Assembly (NCBI GenBank): GCA_016793925.1
Contig: JAEULH010000036.1
Location: 1-64,000, forward strand
Direction: 5' to 3'
From: Rhodospirillales bacterium
GTDB taxonomy: Bacteria > Pseudomonadota > Alphaproteobacteria > Rhodospirillales > Defluviicoccaceae
DNA length: 64,000 nucleotides
A program made the translations under genes and the position numbers. The notes beneath the pieces were generated by a model, which was given only the letters and a program-made list of their open reading frames with translations, was not told where the DNA came from and ran no database searches. Below are positions 42,235-51,619 of this stretch, piece after piece (the stretch's first letter is position 1; each line of letters starts with the position of its first letter).

Positions 42235-45048
42235 ATGAACACACCCGAGCATCGACGGCTGGACGATGCCGCCAATGGGCAGGCGGCTTGGAGGAAATGG
42301 GGCCCCTATCTCAGCGAACGGCAATGGGGCACGGTTCGCGAGGACTACAGCGCCGACGGCGATCCTTGGCGCTACTTCACCCACGACCAATCGCGCTCGC
42401 GCAGCTACCGCTGGGGAGAGGACGGCCTCGCCGGTTTCAGCGACGACCAGCAATTCCTCTGTTTTGCGGTGGCGCTGTGGAACGGCCAAGATCCGATCCT
42501 GAAGGAACGGCTGTTCGGGCTCGCCAACAACGAGGGCAACCACGGCGAGGACGTCAAGGAGGTCTACTACTACCTTGACGCGACGCCGACCTATTCATAC
42601 GCGAGGTATCTTTACAAGTACCCGCACGCGGCATTCCCATACCTCGATCTGGTCAAGACGAACGCCGGGCGCGGACGCAACGAGCCGGAACACGAGCTGA
42701 TCGACACCGGAGCCTTCGCCGCAGGCCGATATTTCGATGTCGATATCGAGTACGCCAAGGACTCGCCGGAGGACATCCTGATCGCGATCCGCGTGACCAA
42801 CCGCGGGCCCGAGCCGGCGACGCTTTACGTCCTTCCCACCTTGTGGTTCCGCAACACCTGGTCGTGGGACAGCGACACGCCGAAGCCGAACCTCAAGCAG
42901 GTGGAGAAGAAGTCGCCGACAAGCATCGTCGCCGCCGTCCACCCCGAGCTGGGGGTGCGCTACCTCTATTGCGAAGGCGCGCCGGTCGTCCATTTCACCG
43001 AAAACGAAACGAACAACAGACGGCTGTTCGGCGGCCACAACGCCGCGCCGTTCGTCAAGGACGGCATCAACGACCACGTCATCAGCGGCGTCAAGGCCGC
43101 GGTCAATCCCAAGCGGACCGGGACCAAGGCGGCCGCGCGCTACGGGCTGTCGCTGGCGGCGGGCGAAAGCGGCGTGCTGCGCCTGCGCCTCGCCGATGGC
43201 ACGCCGTCGTCGTCCGACCGGGCCGGCGGTCCCTTCGCCGGGTTCGATGCGGCGCTCGCCGCGCGCCGCGCCGAGGCCGACGCTTTCTACGCGGCGATCC
43301 TGCCAACCGTCGCGAACGGCGCTGAGCCGGACCTCGCCTCCGGCGCGAACGGCGTGGGTGGCGGCGACTTCACCGCCGAGGATGCGAAGATCGCCCGCCA
43401 GGCGCTGGCCGGCATGCTGTGGAACAAGCAGTACTACAACCTCGACGCCGCCCGCTGGCTGGCCGAGCACGGCGCCTCCGGCCTGCCGGCGCAGCCTGGG
43501 CCGAGGCGCCCCGCGCGGAACCGGGCGTGGACCCACCTCGCCGGCGCCGACGTCATCGCCACGCCCGATACGTGGGAATATCCCTGGTACGCCGGCTGGG
43601 ATCTGGCGCTGCAGAGCCTGCCGCTCGCGCTTGTCGATTGCGCCTTCGCCAAGCAACAGCTCCTTCTCCTGCTGGAGGAGCGCTACCTCCATCCCAACGG
43701 CCAGCTTCCATCCAGCGAGTGGGACTTCGCGGCCGTCGATCCTCCGCTCCACGCGTGGGCCGTCTGGTCGGTCTACAGCCTGGACAAGGCCCGCCGCGGC
43801 GGCGCCGGCGACCGCTCCTTCCTTCGCGACGCCTTCTCGCGGTTGCTGATGAATTTCACCTGGTGGGCCAACCGGCGCGATACGTCGGGCCGCGACCTGT
43901 TGTCGGGCGGGCTGGTCGGCATCGATGCGGTCGACATCTTCGACCGGTCCGTCTTCGGCGAGACCGGCGCCGGCCACCTGGAAACCTCCGCCGGCTGCGC
44001 CTGGATGGCGTTCAACTGCGCGCACATGCTCCAGAGCGCGGTCGAGCTCGCCGTCGATGATCCGGCAAGCGAATCTCTGGCGATCAAGTTCTACAATCAC
44101 CTCCTGAGCCTGGCCGTGGCGTCGGAGGATCTGGCCGGAGCTGGGCTGTCGCTGTGGAATGAGGCCGACGGCTTTTTCTACGATGTTGTTCGCGCGCCCG
44201 GCGGCGTCGCCGCTCAATTTGCCGTGCGCGCCTTCGCCGGGCTCCTGCCGCTATGCGCCAGCGCCATTATCCCGCGCGATGCGCTCGATCGGTTGCCACG
44301 ACTGGAAGCGCGCCTGCGTCGCGGCCTCCAGGGCCCCGGGCTCGCGGATCCTTCCCGACCCGGCCAGCGCGATCGCCGCCTTGTCGCCCTGGTTGACGAA
44401 GGCAGGCTCCGCCGGTTGCTGGCGCGCATGCTCGACGAGAACGAGTTCCTTTCGCCGTTCGGCATCCGCTCGCTGTCGGCGGCGCACCGCGACACCCCGG
44501 CGGCGCTCATGGTGACGGGCGCCAACGCAAACGCGCCTGTAGCGGTCGGTTACGAGCCGGGCGAAGCGGGCGACGGGCTCGGCGGCGGCAACGTCAACTG
44601 GCGCGGACCGATCTGGCTGTCGCTCAACACCCTGCTGGTCCAGGCGTTGCTCCAGCATTACCTCTATTACGGCAACCGCCTGCGCATCGAATGTCCGACC
44701 GGATCCGGGCAGCGCTTGACGCTTTACGAGATTGCCGAGGCGCTGACGCATCGTCTGGCCGCCATTTTCCGCCTCGACGCCACCGGACGGCGACCTTTCC
44801 TTGGTCCGCGCGAGCCGATGCAGACCGACCCGCACTGGCGCGACGGCCTCCTGTTCTTCGAGTACTTTCACGGCGACGATGCGCGCGGCCTCGGCGCCAG
44901 CCATCAGACCGGCGGGACCGGCCTGATCGCCCCGTTGCTGCGCTTCTTTTCAACCATGACCGCCGACGAGTTCCTGCAAGGCGGAGACCGCGGCAGCCTG
45001 CTGTCCTACGGCCGCCGCGAGGCCTGGCCGGCAACGGCCAGGGTCTAG
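42235..45048 (+). CDS. GH63-like glycoside hydrolase
   Basis: About 937 residues. The N-terminus (WRKWGPYLSERQWGTVREDY, then WRYFTHDQSRSRSYRWGEDG) and the segments GQDPILKERLFGLANNEGNHG and WEYPWYAGWDLALQ are typical of the large MGH1-type/GH63 'glucosidases'. The Asp in GWDLA is the likely general acid, and the (alpha/alpha)6 barrel makes up the C-terminal half. Substrates known for relatives include mannosyl- or glucosylglycerate and oligosaccharides; this one cannot be assigned. No signal peptide, so it is cytoplasmic. ATG 42208 is an alternative start; neither has a good ribosome binding site. Confidence 0.85.
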   Translation: MNTPEHRRLDDAANGQAAWRKWGPYLSERQWGTVREDYSADGDPWRYFTHDQSRSRSYRWGEDGLAGFSDDQQFLCFAVALWNGQDPILKERLFGLANNEGNHGEDVKEVYYYLDATPTYSYARYLYKYPHAAFPYLDLVKTNAGRGRNEPEHELIDTGAFAAGRYFDVDIEYAKDSPEDILIAIRVTNRGPEPATLYVLPTLWFRNTWSWDSDTPKPNLKQVEKKSPTSIVAAVHPELGVRYLYCEGAPVVHFTENETNNRRLFGGHNAAPFVKDGINDHVISGVKAAVNPKRTGTKAAARYGLSLAAGESGVLRLRLADGTPSSSDRAGGPFAGFDAALAARRAEADAFYAAILPTVANGAEPDLASGANGVGGGDFTAEDAKIARQALAGMLWNKQYYNLDAARWLAEHGASGLPAQPGPRRPARNRAWTHLAGADVIATPDTWEYPWYAGWDLALQSLPLALVDCAFAKQQLLLLLEERYLHPNGQLPSSEWDFAAVDPPLHAWAVWSVYSLDKARRGGAGDRSFLRDAFSRLLMNFTWWANRRDTSGRDLLSGGLVGIDAVDIFDRSVFGETGAGHLETSAGCAWMAFNCAHMLQSAVELAVDDPASESLAIKFYNHLLSLAVASEDLAGAGLSLWNEADGFFYDVVRAPGGVAAQFAVRAFAGLLPLCASAIIPRDALDRLPRLEARLRRGLQGPGLADPSRPGQRDRRLVALVDEGRLRRLLARMLDENEFLSPFGIRSLSAAHRDTPAALMVTGANANAPVAVGYEPGEAGDGLGGGNVNWRGPIWLSLNTLLVQALLQHYLYYGNRLRIECPTGSGQRLTLYEIAEALTHRLAAIFRLDATGRRPFLGPREPMQTDPHWRDGLLFFEYFHGDDARGLGASHQTGGTGLIAPLLRFFSTMTADEFLQGGDRGSLLSYGRREAWPATARV

Positions 45049-45054
45049 AAGGCC

Positions 45055-45075
45055 GCGCGCGGCTCTGCCGCGCGC
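45055..45075. terminator. Hairpin between convergent glycosidase and aqpZ genes
   Basis: 9-bp stem GCGCGCGGC/GCCGCGCGC (45055-45063 with 45067-45075) with a 3-base loop, in a 73-base gap. It can serve both strands; no T-run. Confidence 0.55.
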
Positions 45076-45121
45076 TGGCCAATCGTCCCTTGCAGCGCCT
45101 CGCAGCGCTCGAAGGTTGATG

Positions 45122-45865
45122 TTATTCCGCAGCGACCGCGCGCGGATCGCGCGCCTCCTGCACCGCGGGTTCGGCTTCCTGACCGAGCAGGCGCAGCCGA
45201 TAGACGAGCCCCGCGGCAAGAGCGCCCGCGATCGGCGCCAGCCAAAACAGCCAGAGCTGCTGCAGCGCCCAGCCGCCGACAAACAGGGCCTGAGAGGTGC
45301 TTCGCGCCGGATTGACCGAGGTATTGGTCACCGGAATGCTGATCAGGTGGATGAGCGTCAGCGCCAAGCCGATGGCCAGAGGCGCCAGTGCCGCAGGGGC
45401 GCGCTTGTCGGTAGCGCCGAGAATGACAATGAGAAAGCCGAAGGTCATCACGATCTCGGAGACAAGCGCGGCATTCATGGAAAAGCCGCCTGGCGAATGC
45501 GCGCCGAACCCATTGGCGGCGAATCCGGCGCCAACATCAAAGTCCGGGCCGCCGCTGGCGATGAGGAACAGCACGGCGGCCGCGGCGGTAGCGCCAATCA
45601 ACTGGACGACGACATACGGGACGATGTCGGCCGCCGGGAAGCGGCCGCCCGCCCACAGGCCGAATGTCACCGCGGGGTTGAAATGGCCGCCCGAAATGCC
45701 GCCGACGGCATAAGCCATCGTCAGCACGCTCAGCCCGAAGGCCAGCGAAACGCCGACCAGGCCGATGCCGACTTCGGGAAACTTGGCGGCGAGCACGGCG
45801 CTGCCGCACCCGCCCAGCACTAGCCAGAACGTGCCAATGAACTCCGCAAACAACCGTTTGAGCAT
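45122..45865 (-). CDS. aqpZ: Aquaporin Z
   Basis: A 247-residue water channel with six helices and two half-helices carrying NPA motifs: GGHFNPAVT and NTSVNPARS. The selectivity segment [19 protein letters not shown] (His, Thr, Arg) is that of AqpZ, the narrow water-selective type, rather than GlpF. It allows fast osmotic water flow across the inner membrane. ATG 45865 fits the AqpZ N-terminus ([15 protein letters not shown]). Confidence 0.95.
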   Translation of the reverse strand: MLKRLFAEFIGTFWLVLGGCGSAVLAAKFPEVGIGLVGVSLAFGLSVLTMAYAVGGISGGHFNPAVTFGLWAGGRFPAADIVPYVVVQLIGATAAAAVLFLIASGGPDFDVGAGFAANGFGAHSPGGFSMNAALVSEIVMTFGFLIVILGATDKRAPAALAPLAIGLALTLIHLISIPVTNTSVNPARSTSQALFVGGWALQQLWLFWLAPIAGALAAGLVYRLRLLGQEAEPAVQEARDPRAVAAE

Positions 45866-45976
45866 ACCCCACCCCTGGATTTTGTTCGTAGATGATCTGC
45901 CGCCGACCGGCGGCCGCCGATGTCCGGCAGGGCGTCGCCCAGTCCTAATTGCGCGCGCATCGCCGTGGCCGGCTGA

Positions 45977-46564
45977 CTAGCGCGAAGCGCCCCGAGAAAC
46001 AAGAACCCAGACCCGCGCGGGCGGCAGGTTCCACAGGATATTGGCGAGAATGTGCGCGTGAACCCCCAGTTCGGCACGCACCTTTTCCGGTACCGGGCAG
46101 ATCGGTCCGTAAGAGAACTGCACGAATCGGCCGGCGCGCGGCATAACGCTGAAGGCGGCGCCCACGATCGCTTTCTGCAGCTGTTCCGACATGGCGAGGA
46201 GCGGCAGACCGGAGACGACGGCGTTGACCCGGTGGATACCGCGGCTGGTGAGGAGGGCCGGCAATTCGACGGCGTCGCCGCGGATCACTTTGGCCCGGGG
46301 AAAGCGCTGCTTCAGCAAGGCGTAGAGTCGCGGGTGGCGTTCGACGATAACCAGCCGCTCGGCCGGAACGCCGCGGGCGAGCAGCGCTTCGGTGATCGCG
46401 CCGGTGCCGCCGCCGAGTTCGACGACCACGCCGGGTCGATTGAGGTTGACCGGCCGCGCCATCGCCCGGGCCAAGGGACCGCTACTGGCGGCGACGGCGC
46501 CGATTTCGAGCGGCGAACGCAGCCACAAGCCGAGAATCAGACCGCGTTTGCGGATCGCAGACAT
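45977..46564 (-). CDS. PmtA-like phospholipid N-methyltransferase
   Basis: A 195-residue class I SAM methyltransferase. The motifs SSGPLARAMARPVN, VVELGGGTGAITEALLARG (SAM binding), ERHPRLYALLKQRFP and VSGLPLLAMS correspond to the Rhizobium-type phosphatidylethanolamine N-methyltransferase PmtA. It would add methyl groups to phosphatidylethanolamine on the way to phosphatidylcholine. Related small methyltransferases of the rRNA-dimethylase fold exist, so the substrate is inferred. ATG 46564 fits the conserved N-terminus. Confidence 0.75.
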   Translation of the reverse strand: MSAIRKRGLILGLWLRSPLEIGAVAASSGPLARAMARPVNLNRPGVVVELGGGTGAITEALLARGVPAERLVIVERHPRLYALLKQRFPRAKVIRGDAVELPALLTSRGIHRVNAVVSGLPLLAMSEQLQKAIVGAAFSVMPRAGRFVQFSYGPICPVPEKVRAELGVHAHILANILWNLPPARVWVLVSRGASR

Positions 46565-46651
46565 GGCGGGGATGGTCCTTCGGATCGGTGATGTCGGCGA
46601 TATGCCACCCGCCCGGTGCAAGCGCAAGCCGTGCGCTGCCTGTCGGCGCGA

Positions 46652-47143
46652 TTAACCGCGGTCGGTCATGTCCGAGGGACGATGCCGCGATGCGGCCGGC
46701 GAGCGGCAGCGAAGGGCCGCGTCCAGCGTGTGCGATTCAACGCCCACGGCGCAGACATACGGCTTGTAGGCCATGTCCTGAATCAGGATGTGGTGGCGCA
46801 GCCATGCCGTGAGGTAGGCAAACAACTCGCGGGCGAGGGGGGCATCGGCCTCCTTCAGCGACCTTGCGCGCAGGCTTTGCACGAACGTGGCAAATCGCTC
46901 GTGCTCGTCCTGGTGCAGGCGCGACTCCGGGAAGCCGCAGGCGCCCATGAGACGCTCCTCGCGGGCGAAGTGATACCGCGCATACATGGCCAGGGTTTCA
47001 AGCACCGTCTCGATGGTCATGCGCGCCTCGGCGCCCTGCTCGACTTCACCAAGCAGGTTGATGATGCGCACCAGGCAACGATGGTCTGAGTCCAGCGCGG
47101 GTACGCCGACGCTCATTGCCTCCGTCCATCGGCAGGCCGCCAT
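46652..47143 (-). CDS. Bacteriohemerythrin
   Basis: A 163-residue hemerythrin of the bacteriohemerythrin type. Family pattern in order: SVGVPALDSDHRCLV, YHFAREERLM, HQDEHERF, WLRHHILIQDMAYKPY, giving the His/Glu/Asp di-iron ligands. It binds O2 and may deliver it or act as a sensor. The tail after residue 135 is variable and Cys/Arg-rich. Monocistronic. Confidence 0.9.
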   Translation of the reverse strand: MAACRWTEAMSVGVPALDSDHRCLVRIINLLGEVEQGAEARMTIETVLETLAMYARYHFAREERLMGACGFPESRLHQDEHERFATFVQSLRARSLKEADAPLARELFAYLTAWLRHHILIQDMAYKPYVCAVGVESHTLDAALRCRSPAASRHRPSDMTDRG

Positions 47144-47298
47144 CGCCAGCCTCCCCTCAGCTCCTTCGACGATCTTGATGAACGATCTCCCAGAACCGCT
47201 ATGCTACCATGGATTGACGTCCAATAAACCAAAGAACAAACGGGCACCGACCGGAAAAGGCGCATCTTTCGCGTCAATCGACCGCCGGCTTGGCCGCG

Positions 47299-47754
47299 TC
47301 AGCGCGGGCCGATCCGCGCCTGCTCGGCTGCCGCGCGGGCCAGCGCATCGGCGCGCTCGTTTTCGGCATGTCCGGAATGGCCGCGGATCCACCGCCAGTC
47401 GACCTCGTGGCCGGCCAGGGCCGCGTCGAGGCGCTGCCACAGCTCGGCGTTCTTGACCGGCTTGCGCGCGGCTGTACGCCAACCGTTCCGCTTCCACTGG
47501 TGGATCCAGCGCGTGATCCCGTCGCGGACGTACATGCTGTCGGTATGCACGCGGGCGCGCACGCCGCGGCGCAGCGCCTCGAGCCCGGCGATCGCCGCCG
47601 TGAGCTCCATCCGGTTGTTTGTGGTCTCCGCTTCGCCGCCGGAAAGTTCGCGCTCCCGGTCTCGCCAGCGGAGGATGACGCCCCAGCCGCCGGGCCCCGG
47701 ATTGCCGAGGCAGGCGCCGTCGGTGAAAATGTGCACGACGTCGTCGCTTGCCAT
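47299..47754 (-). CDS. rnhA: Ribonuclease HI
   Basis: A 151-residue RNase HI that degrades RNA in RNA-DNA hybrids. The acidic catalytic residues are seen in [16 protein letters not shown] (Asp), [10 protein letters not shown] (Glu), HTDSMYV (Asp) and [11 protein letters not shown] (Asp), with the basic handle [19 protein letters not shown]. It starts 5 bases after the thrB stop, the common alphaproteobacterial thrB-rnhA order. Confidence 0.95.
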   Translation of the reverse strand: MASDDVVHIFTDGACLGNPGPGGWGVILRWRDRERELSGGEAETTNNRMELTAAIAGLEALRRGVRARVHTDSMYVRDGITRWIHQWKRNGWRTAARKPVKNAELWQRLDAALAGHEVDWRWIRGHSGHAENERADALARAAAEQARIGPR

Positions 47755-47759
47755 CGGCT

Positions 47760-48722
47760 TCAGTCGAGGCCGTAGCCGCCGAACCCACGCACGCCGCGAT
47801 GGAAGCGCATCTTCTGCAGGTATTCCGTCGGGTTCTTCGGCGTGACCAGCGCGGTCTTGGGCGTGTTCAGCCAGTCATAGAGCCGGGTCAGGAGAAAGCG
47901 CATGGCCGCGCCGCGGGCCAGGACCGGCAGCGCGTCAAGCTCGTCGGGGGTCAGCTCGCGGACCGCTCGGTAGGCCTGGACCAGTCGCCGGGCCTTGGTG
48001 ACATTGAAGCTGCCGTCCGGCTCGAAGCACCAGGCGTTCAGGCATACGGCGAGGTCGTAGGCGAGAAAGTCGCGGCAGGCGAAGTAGAAATCGATGATGC
48101 CCGAAAGCCGGCCGCCCGAGAAGAAGACGTTGTCGGGGAACAGGTCGGCGTGAATGATGCCGCAAGGCAGCGCCCGCGGCCAGCCTCCCTCGAGAGCGGC
48201 AAGTTCCTCTTCCAGTTCGCGCGCGAGTTCGATGGCCATGCCATGACCGCGCCGCGCGATGGCCTCGTACAGGGGCCGCCAGCCTCCGACCGAGAGGTCG
48301 TTGTCGCGACGGCCGGCGAAGTCGGCGGCCGCCAGGTGCATCCGCGCCATGGCCTCGCCAAGCCCGGCGCAATGGCCGGCGGTCGGATGGCGCGGCCACA
48401 TGCCGCTCAGGAAGGTGACGATCGCAGCGGCGCGACCGGCGAGGGTGCGCAGGGTCTGGCCGTCGCGCCCGCTCACCGGCGTCGGGCAGGGGAGCCCGCG
48501 CCGGGCGAGATGTTCCATGAGGCCGAGGAAGAAGGGCAGGTCTTCGACTTTGACCCGCTTTTCGTACAGCGTCAGGATGAAGGTGCCGCGCTCGGTGACC
48601 AGCAGGTAGTTGGTGTTTTCGATCCCCTCGGCGATGCCCTTGCAGGCGATGACCGTGCCGATGTCGTATTGAGCAGCGAAGCCGGCTACCTCTTCGTCGG
48701 CGATTTCGGTGTAGACGGCCAT
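47760..48722 (-). CDS. thrB: Homoserine kinase, APH-type (type II)
   Basis: A 320-residue aminoglycoside-phosphotransferase-fold kinase that phosphorylates homoserine in threonine synthesis. It has ENTNYLL near the ATP site, the catalytic HADLFPDNV loop and the metal-binding IIDFYFAC. This is the alphaproteobacterial kind, unrelated to the GHMP-type ThrB of E. coli. It lies directly upstream of rnhA. Confidence 0.94.
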   Translation of the reverse strand: MAVYTEIADEEVAGFAAQYDIGTVIACKGIAEGIENTNYLLVTERGTFILTLYEKRVKVEDLPFFLGLMEHLARRGLPCPTPVSGRDGQTLRTLAGRAAAIVTFLSGMWPRHPTAGHCAGLGEAMARMHLAAADFAGRRDNDLSVGGWRPLYEAIARRGHGMAIELARELEEELAALEGGWPRALPCGIIHADLFPDNVFFSGGRLSGIIDFYFACRDFLAYDLAVCLNAWCFEPDGSFNVTKARRLVQAYRAVRELTPDELDALPVLARGAAMRFLLTRLYDWLNTPKTALVTPKNPTEYLQKMRFHRGVRGFGGYGLD

Positions 48723-48884
48723 GCGTCATCTTGTCATGCCCGTCGCGCCGGAGATAGTCTCTACCGGCGCCGGGGATGAGCGCCCTCTTGTCGCCGCGCA
48801 GTCCGGCCTCGACCGCCGCCGGTCGGCCCGGCCGCCCGATCTTCGCCGCGCAGCGGCTGCGCTGACCTGAGGAACGATTGCGCC

Positions 48885-49145
48885 ATGTCACAATCCGTCT
48901 GCGCTCAAACGTCGCCCTATCCCATGGATGTGGAGGCGGGAAAAAAGTACGCGTGGTGCGCATGCGGGCGGAGCGCGACCCAGCCCCTGTGCGACGGCAG
49001 CCACAAAGGCACCGGCATGAACCCGCTCATCGTTACCGCCGATGAGGCGGGTACGGTCTACTTCTGCGGCTGCAAGCAGACCGCCCGGCCGCCCTTCTGC
49101 GACGGCACGCACTCCAGGCTTGCACCCACGCCCCCGGTTCGCTGA
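48885..49145 (+). CDS. Double CDGSH iron-sulfur domain protein
   Basis: An 86-residue protein with two CDGSH-type [2Fe-2S] motifs: CACGRSATQPLCDGSH and CGCKQTARPPFCDGTH (3Cys-1His ligands each). Such small proteins are redox-active and may transfer clusters or electrons; the partner is unknown. ATG 48885 is preceded by a weak GAGGAACGAT. The next gene starts 1 base after the stop. Confidence 0.92.
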   Translation: MSQSVCAQTSPYPMDVEAGKKYAWCACGRSATQPLCDGSHKGTGMNPLIVTADEAGTVYFCGCKQTARPPFCDGTHSRLAPTPPVR

Positions 49146-49146
49146 G

Positions 49147-49746
49147 ATGAGGCTCGACGGTGCGGGCGCGCACGGCCGGGTCGCCGGACGGCGGCGCGTA
49201 CGCCGGCGGTTGCGGCGGATGGCTGCGGCATCGGTGGGCCTGGGCCTGCTTGCAGCTTGCGGCAGCTCGCCCGAACCGCCCGTCTGCCCGCCGGTTTCGG
49301 TGCTCACCGAGGCGGCGACGCTGACGCGGTTCGCCCCCGGTCGCGGTACGGATCTCGTCGACGTCGATATGCACGCCGAGATCGCCGATATCCGGAGTGC
49401 CTGCATCTACGCCAAGGAGAAGGACGGCCCGACGAAGCTGGTCGTTGCGGTTGCGCCAAGCATCGTCGCCGCCCGCGGGCCGGCAAACGAGAGTCGCAAG
49501 GCCGACTTCGAGTATTTCGTCAGCGTTATCGGGCCCGATCGGAGCATCCTGAACAAGCAGCTTTTTCCGGTGAGCATCGTCTTCCCGGGGAATAACACCC
49601 GGGTGGAGGTCGTTCAGGACGATCCGCCTGTCAGCATCGACATGCCGCCCGGCGCCGATAAGGACCTTCGTTACCAGATCCTGCTCGGGCTGCAAATGAG
49701 CGAGGCCGAGCTTCGCTACAATCGCCAACGCGCGGGCATGCCCTGA
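49147..49746 (+). CDS. Hypothetical lipoprotein
   Basis: A 199-residue lipoprotein. A basic leader is followed by a hydrophobic stretch and the lipobox GLLAACGSS. The mature part (DLVDVDMHAEIADIRSACIY, FEYFVSVIGPDRSILNKQLF) has a beta-rich pattern and resembles uncharacterised alphaproteobacterial outer-membrane lipoproteins. It starts one base after the CDGSH gene and is probably co-transcribed. Confidence 0.75.
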   Translation: MRLDGAGAHGRVAGRRRVRRRLRRMAAASVGLGLLAACGSSPEPPVCPPVSVLTEAATLTRFAPGRGTDLVDVDMHAEIADIRSACIYAKEKDGPTKLVVAVAPSIVAARGPANESRKADFEYFVSVIGPDRSILNKQLFPVSIVFPGNNTRVEVVQDDPPVSIDMPPGADKDLRYQILLGLQMSEAELRYNRQRAGMP

Positions 49747-49852
49747 GCGCCGGCCGGCGTCATGACGATCTGACGATGCCTTGGCCGGTCCTCATTTCGT
49801 GTGGTACACGCGGCCTGGAATGTGCTAACGAAGGCTGAAGCTCAAGCGAACG

Positions 49853-50036
49853 CTGCGGGAGAGATCGGCTCGAGCATGCCGGCGCCGAAGGAGCAACCGC
49901 CCCGGAAACTCTCAGGCATCCGGACCGCAGACGGGATGAGGCTCTGGAGAGCAGGCGACCGGTAAGGCCGGCCGTCTCACCGAAGAAGAAACCGTGGGCG
50001 CGCATCCGCGGGAATCTTTCAGGTTCGAGGACAGAG
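49853..50036 (+). promoter_or_regulatory. Tandem glycine riboswitch
   Basis: Aptamer 1 (49853-49930) is closed by CTGCGG/CCGCAG and shows GGAGAG, GCGCCGAAGGAGCAA, GGAAACTCTCAGGCA and GGAC. Aptamer 2 (about 49940-50036) is closed by CTCTG/CAGAG and shows CTGGAGAG, CACCGAAGAAGAAA, GAATCTTTCAGG and GGACAGAG. The linker is short. Two cores in this order upstream of gcvT are the hallmark of the glycine on-switch. A GGCGCC stem (50050-50055 with 50069-50074) upstream of the gcvT ribosome binding site may be the expression platform. Confidence 0.9.
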
Positions 50037-50110
50037 GGGGCACGCATCGGGCGCCGGCATTGTCGATTGGCGCCTCGGTGATTGTGTCAGCTGTCGTCGA
50101 GGAGAGCCGC

Positions 50111-51226
50111 TTGACCGACGCCGCCTTACCGCTTAATCGCACGCCGCTCGACGCGCTGCACCGCAAGCTCGGTGCGCGGATGGTGCCGTTTGCCGGCTAC
50201 GACATGCCGCTGCAGTACGGTCAGGGGATCATCGCCGAGCACATTCACACCCGCACCCACGCGTCGCTGTTCGATGTCTCGCACATGGGCCAGGCGATCC
50301 TGCGTGGCGACGGCGCCGCCGAGGCGCTCGAAAGCCTGGTCGTCGCCGACCTCCAGGGCATGCTCGCCGGTACCGTCCGCTACACCCTGCTGACCAACGA
50401 GCAGGGCGGGATCATCGACGACCTGATGGTGATCCACGGCGGCTATTACCTCGTGATCGTGGTCAACGCCGCGCGCAAGGAGGCCGACTTTGCCCACATC
50501 GTCGGACGGATCGGCGATCGTTGCGACATCGAGATCTGGCACGACCGCGCCCTGCTCGCCCTTCAGGGGCCGGAGGCGTCGAAGGTGTTCTCGCAACTGG
50601 CGCCGGCATCCCGGCACATGCTGTTCATGACCGCCGAGAACTTCAAGATCGGGCCGATGATCTGCGGCGCGACCCGGTCCGGCTACACCGGCGAGGACGG
50701 CTTCGAGATCACCGTGCCGGGCGAACACGCCGGCGCCCTCGCCGATCTGCTGCTTGAGGACTCGCGCGTCAGCATGGCCGGCCTCGGCGCTCGCGACTCC
50801 TTGCGGCTCGAGGCGGGCTTGTGCCTTTACGGCCATGACATCGACGAGACGACGACGCCGGTCGAAGCCGGGCTGGCCTGGACCATCGGCAAGCGCCGGC
50901 GCGAGACGGGCGGCTTTCCCGGCGCCGACATCATCCTGCGCCAACTCGCCGAGGGGCCGCCCCGCCGCAGGGTCGGTATTCGCCTGGAGGGCAAGGTCCC
51001 TGCGCGCGCCGGCGCCGAGATCACCGACAAGCGCTGGACCATCGGCACGGTCACCAGCGGCGGCTACGGCCCGAGTGTCGGCGGCCCGATCGCGATGGGT
51101 TACGTCGACGCCGATTTCACGGAGCCGGGAACGGAGGTCGAGGTGCTTGTCCGCGGCAAGCCCCATCCCGGCCGTGTTGTGAAAATGCCGTTCGTAGCCC
51201 ACCGCTACGCCAAGTTGACGCCTTAG
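50111..51226 (+). CDS. gcvT: Glycine cleavage system T protein
   Basis: A 371-residue aminomethyltransferase. It takes the aminomethyl group from lipoyl-GcvH, releases ammonia and forms 5,10-methylene-tetrahydrofolate. Motifs seen: MVPFAGYDMPLQYGQGI, SLFDVSHMGQ, GGIIDDLMV, RSGYTGEDGFEI and ARDSLRLEAGLCLYGHD. TTG 50111 is chosen because GAGGAG stands just upstream and the N-terminus fits the family. It is the first gene of the riboswitch-controlled operon. Confidence 0.94.
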   Translation: MTDAALPLNRTPLDALHRKLGARMVPFAGYDMPLQYGQGIIAEHIHTRTHASLFDVSHMGQAILRGDGAAEALESLVVADLQGMLAGTVRYTLLTNEQGGIIDDLMVIHGGYYLVIVVNAARKEADFAHIVGRIGDRCDIEIWHDRALLALQGPEASKVFSQLAPASRHMLFMTAENFKIGPMICGATRSGYTGEDGFEITVPGEHAGALADLLLEDSRVSMAGLGARDSLRLEAGLCLYGHDIDETTTPVEAGLAWTIGKRRRETGGFPGADIILRQLAEGPPRRRVGIRLEGKVPARAGAEITDKRWTIGTVTSGGYGPSVGGPIAMGYVDADFTEPGTEVEVLVRGKPHPGRVVKMPFVAHRYAKLTP

Positions 51227-51241
51227 AGCCGGAGCAGCGCC

Positions 51242-51619
51242 ATGGCCCAGGTCCGTTACACGCAAGAGCATGAGTGGATCCGCATCGACGCCGATGTCGG
51301 CACCGTCGGCATTACCGACTTCGCCCAGCAGCAACTGGGCGACATCGTTTTTGTCGAGTTGCCGACGGTCGGCAGCCAGGTGCGCGCCGGCGCAGAGGCC
51401 GCGGTCGTGGAGTCGGTCAAGGCGGCGAGCGAGGTTTACGCGCCGGCAAGCGGCGAGGTTGTCGCCGTGAACGAAGCGCTGGCCGAGGAGCCGGCGAAGG
51501 TCAACGCCGACGCGACCGGCGGCGGCTGGTTTTTCAAGATCAGGCTGGCCGACCCGGGCGAGCTGGAGGCGCTGATGGAGCCGGCTGCCTACAAGGACTA
51601 CGTGGCGGGCCTGAGCTGA
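51242..51619 (+). CDS. gcvH: Glycine cleavage system H protein
   Basis: A 125-residue lipoyl carrier shuttling the aminomethyl group between P, T and L proteins. The lipoylated Lys60 is in [14 protein letters not shown]. The N-terminus [12 protein letters not shown] and [12 protein letters not shown] are typical. It lies 15 bases after gcvT; its stop overlaps the gcvPA start. Confidence 0.96.
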   Translation: MAQVRYTQEHEWIRIDADVGTVGITDFAQQQLGDIVFVELPTVGSQVRAGAEAAVVESVKAASEVYAPASGEVVAVNEALAEEPAKVNADATGGGWFFKIRLADPGELEALMEPAAYKDYVAGLS

